The notes beneath the pieces are model-generated. The model searched no databases. It saw only the letters and a program-made list of their open reading frames with translations, and had not been told where the DNA came from. Positions 61,172-64,000 of a DNA stretch of 64,000 bases are shown here, piece by piece. The translations under genes and the position numbers were made by a program. The DNA is from Tessaracoccus massiliensis (GTDB lineage Bacteria > Actinomycetota > Actinomycetes > Propionibacteriales > Propionibacteriaceae): assembly GCF_000826065.2 (NCBI RefSeq), contig NZ_LN623542.1:652715-716714 (forward strand). The letters are read 5' to 3'. How positions within the stretch are numbered: position 1 is the stretch's first letter; each line of letters starts with the position of its first letter.

Positions 61172-61770
61172 TGAGTACCGCCGCACGCCACCGCCATCCC
61201 AGCAGCCCGCGCACCACGGCGAGCCGGGCACGGCTGTTCAACGCTGCGATGGACCTGGTCGGAGCTATCGGCCCTGACAAGGTCACTGTCGATGCGATCG
61301 CTGCAGCGGCCGGGGTGGCCAAGGGCACCGTCTACTACCAGTTCGGCTCCAAGACCGAGCTGATCCGCGGTCTCATCGACCACGGCTACTCCGTCATGCG
61401 GGAGGCGCTGCTGGAACCTGCCGCCGCAGAGGACCCGATGGCTGCCATCGAGGGAATGATCCGCGCGACTCTGGATTTTCTCGACGAGCACGCCAGTTTC
61501 GCCAAGCTGTGGCACAGCGAGATGTGGCTGGCCGAGAGCCCTTGGGGAGAGCAGCTGCGTCGCATGCGCGGCGAGATCCTGGACATGATCAGCCAATCGC
61601 TGGCACGGCTGGGTACGTCGTCGTCGGGAATCCGTCCTGCGGTCTTCGCCACCACTCTCTTCGGTGCCGCCTACATCACCGGCATGGACGCACAGTTGGG
61701 CAACGACGAGATCCCCACCGAGGATCGCGTCGCTGCCCTGATGGCCACCGTGCGCGGTTACCTGTCCTGA
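61171..61770 (+). CDS. TetR-family transcriptional regulator
   Basis: This 199-residue repressor has the N-terminal HTH LFNAAMDLVGAIGPDKVTVD, AIAAAAGVAKGTVYYQFGSK. The helical ligand-binding domain follows (FLDEHASFAKLWHSEMWLAE). The ATG overlaps the YhgE stop by one base (TGATG). It probably binds the palindrome at 58210 and controls its own operon. The ligand is unknown, perhaps a membrane-active compound. The gap 61771-61919 holds nothing but the IS3 end. Confidence 0.9.
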   Translation: MSTAARHRHPSSPRTTASRARLFNAAMDLVGAIGPDKVTVDAIAAAAGVAKGTVYYQFGSKTELIRGLIDHGYSVMREALLEPAAAEDPMAAIEGMIRATLDFLDEHASFAKLWHSEMWLAESPWGEQLRRMRGEILDMISQSLARLGTSSSGIRPAVFATTLFGAAYITGMDAQLGNDEIPTEDRVAALMATVRGYLS

Positions 61771-61919
61771 GCGCTGCCGGCCGCATGTGATGCAGACGGC
61801 CAAATCCCTGTTGGCTTGCGCTTTTGTCAGTGAGAGTCCTAGGTGGAGTTTGGGGCATCGACCTCGGGAGGAATGCATGGACCGCACTGGAACCGCACTG
61901 GGTTTGATGGAGACTCGCC

Positions 61920-62362
61920 CTATTTGATTCCGACCACCTGTTGGTGGTCGGTTTGTGGAGCATGGAACTCCTTCTCGAACTCGGCAGGTGGTGGGGGTCG
62001 CGCCGATCTCGGCGAGAACGCGTCGATGATGAAGCACACGTGGCCGACACCGGCCCGGGTCGGCACGTACGTCAGGTCGGTGACCCACAACCGGTTCGGC
62101 GCCGTGGCGGTGAACTCCTGCTTCTCTAGGTCCGAGTGGCGTGAGGCCACAGGATCCCGCCGGGTCGTGGTCACCCGCTTCGAACGTCGGGCACCCTCGA
62201 CCCCCGCAGCCCGCATCAGCCGGGCGGTCTGATCCCGCCCGATCCCCATGCCCGCCCGCACCGCGGTCTTCCATAGCTTCCGAAGCCCGTGGACGCGATA
62301 GTTCGCCTCCCACAGCTCCACCAGCCGAGGAATCAGCTCGTCATCACGGACAGCCCGGACCT
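61920..62362 (-). pseudogene. IS3-family OrfB with internal deletion, inserted in ligD
   Basis: The reading begins VRDDELIPRLVELWEANYRVHG and has HTH_21 (RDQTARLMRAAGVEG), then TAPNRLWVTDLTYVPTRAGV and CFIIDAFSPR from the rve core. It then jumps to the extreme C-terminus (PAEFEKEFHAPQTDHQQVVGIK, stop). Most of the DDE core between these is missing. The 5' side begins abruptly inside ligase codons at about 62362. It is an inactive remnant. Confidence 0.75.
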
Positions 62363-64000
62363 CGACGACGCGCTCCGGCCTGAGCGGGGTGAACGACAGG
62401 TCCTTCTTCGCGTTCCACCGGGAATGGGCTGCGGCCGTCGGAGTGCGCGGGAAGGACTGGTCCCGGTTGTCGGTTTGACCTCCTCCGGCTGCGCCCACGC
62501 CCACGGGTGGCCCTCGAACGTGGTCACCAGCGGCTGCAGCTCCTCGAACAGTTCCTTGCGCCGCGCCATGGGCAGCGCCCCGATCACGCCGACGGAGTTC
62601 AGTTGGCCGTCGTCGGTGTAGAGCCCGAGCAGGAGCGACCCGATCGCGTCGGTCTCATCCTTGTACAGGCGGTACCCGGCCACCACGCAGTCGGCGGTGC
62701 GCTCATGCTTGAGCTTGAACATCACCCGCTTGTCCTCCACGTAGGGCTCGTCCAGCGGTTTGGCGATGACGCCGTCAAGCCCCGCGCCCTCGAACTGCTC
62801 GAACCATTCCTGGGCCAGCTCGGGATCATCGGTGGCCTTGGTGAGGTAGATCGGCTTCGCCTTCTTCAGCGCCTTCTCCAGCGCGGCTCGGCGTTCCTTG
62901 AAGGGCTTGCCCACGTAGTTGGTCTGCCCGAGCGCGAGCACGTCGAACGCGACGAAGCTGGCCGGCATCGCGGCGCTGAGCTTCTTGATCCGCGACTGCG
63001 CCGGATGGATGCGCTGTTGGAGGGCGTCGAAGTTCAGCCGGTCACCGGTGTCCGGGTCGATCATGATGATCTCGCCGTCGATGGCCGAATGATCCGGAAA
63101 GTTCGCGATCACCGCCTCGACGACCTCAGGGAAGTAGCGCGTCATCGGGCGCGAGTTGCGCGATCCGATCTCCACCATGTCGCCCGAGCGCCAGATGATG
63201 GAGCGGAAGCCGTCCCACTTGGGCTCGTGGAGGTACTCCCCCTCCGGCAACTTCTTCACCGGCTTGGCCAACATCGGGCCATAGGGCGGCGCGATGGCCG
63301 TGCCCCACTCGGCGTCGCGCTCGGCCTTGGGTGCGAGGTACTCGTCGTCAGCCCGGTCGGCCTTGCGCTTCGACGGCGGCACCCGGGGCGGCTCCCCGGG
63401 CATCTTCGGGTAGTCGGGCGGGAAGTTGAGCTCGCCGGCGACGTCGCCCGCGTGGTCGTCGATGTCGGCCCAGGCGCACGCGCGCTTGGCGAGGATGCCG
63501 GGCACGGTGGCGACGGTGAACTCGCGGGGGTCGGCGTCGGGTAGCTCGTCCCAAGTGAGGGGCATCGACACCGGGGCGCCCGGCAGCGGCCGCGGCGAGT
63601 AGGCGGCGGCGATGGTGCGGTCGTGGTTGGCCTGGTTGAAGTCGACGAGGACACGCTCGCCGCGCTCTTCCTTCCACCACGAGGTGGTGACGAGGTCGGG
63701 CAGGCGCCGCTCGAGCTCGCGGGCAACGCCGATGACGCCGTGGCGGACGTCCTGGAACTCGTGGGTGGGCTTGATGCGGGCGTAGACGTGGATGCCGCGG
63801 TTGCCCGACGTCTTGGCGTAGGCAGTCAGACCCACCTCGGCCATCACCTCACGCAGGGCGAGGGCGGCGGTGATCGCGTCGCCGAAGTCACGCCCGGGCT
63901 GCGGGTCCAGATCGATGCGGAACTCGTCGGGGTTGTCGAGGTTGGCGGTGCGCACCGGCCAGGGATGGAAGGTGATGGTGCCCATCTGCGCCGCCCAGGC
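62362..64000 (-). pseudogene. ligD: LigD-type polymerase/ATP-dependent ligase, truncated
   Basis: LigD repairs double-strand breaks with Ku. The fragment enters from beyond the right edge with the end of the primase-polymerase domain (ITFHPWPVRTANLDNPDEFRIDLDPQPG, SGNRGIHVYARI, LVDFNQANHDRTIAAAYSPR). The ligase follows: motif I EPKWDGFRSI with the adenylated Lys, IDGEIIMID, FVAFDVLALG, DGVIAKPLDEPY, FKLKHERTADCVV. After HPWAWAQPEE the frame shifts (about 62480), continues as SRWNAKKDLSFTPLRPERVVEVR, and ends at the IS3 junction. The last part of the OB-fold is lost. Confidence 0.82.

Overview
This window looks like chromosomal DNA from a high-GC actinobacterium. DtxR-type regulators, leaderless-looking starts, GTG starts, an FeoA-FeoB-NifU operon, LigD and many ATGA-coupled genes fit, and the gene set suggests Propionibacteriaceae (Tessaracoccus-like). 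That placement is inference; no rRNA, tRNA or CRISPR was seen.

Left accessory region (1-10.3 kb). It opens with a serine recombinase fragment cut by an IS256 remnant. A dead DNA adenine methyltransferase gene follows, broken by a complete ISL3-family element with an 8-bp target duplication and by an antisense group II intron. Both intron ends can be placed to the base because the methyltransferase frame rejoins across them. Next is an SMC/Rad50-like ATPase coupled to a 58-residue protein, facing an unknown 383-residue protein. This module is bracketed by two related helix-turn-helix (HTH) copies and a decayed tyrosine integrase, and is the best candidate for an undescribed defence-type system.

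Catabolic and core region (10.3-51.3 kb). A ROK regulator and cytoplasmic sulfatase diverge from a sugar ABC transporter. Then come an epimerase, a collapsed VapBC pair, mntH and mntR with a palindromic operator, an RpiR regulator, lgt, a DCC protein, a broken ROK gene and a broken glpA. From 25 to 39 kb lies a glycan-utilisation locus: ABC importer, DeoR regulator, GH4, GH38, phosphodiesterase-like enzyme, PfkB kinase, HAD phosphatase, GH20 and GH125. None of these enzymes has a signal peptide, so the likely job is import and intracellular trimming of mannose- and HexNAc-containing glycans, such as N-glycan pieces. Housekeeping genes follow: MgtC-like protein, alkyltransferase-like protein, sirtuin, feoAB-nifU with an iron box, a TIGR01777 epimerase, rhomboid protease, YibE/F, an M23 peptidase and a lactonase, with several families of short dispersed repeats.

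Right accessory region (51.3-64 kb). An IS1380 remnant is cut by a second ISL3 element, which is itself split by a recombinase-in-trio (RIT) element with 45-bp inverted repeats. Next come an IS3 deletion derivative, a CPBP protease pseudogene, an ABC-like/YhgE-Pip/TetR operon with a palindromic operator, another internally deleted IS3 copy, and a ligD gene that it truncates and that runs off the right edge.
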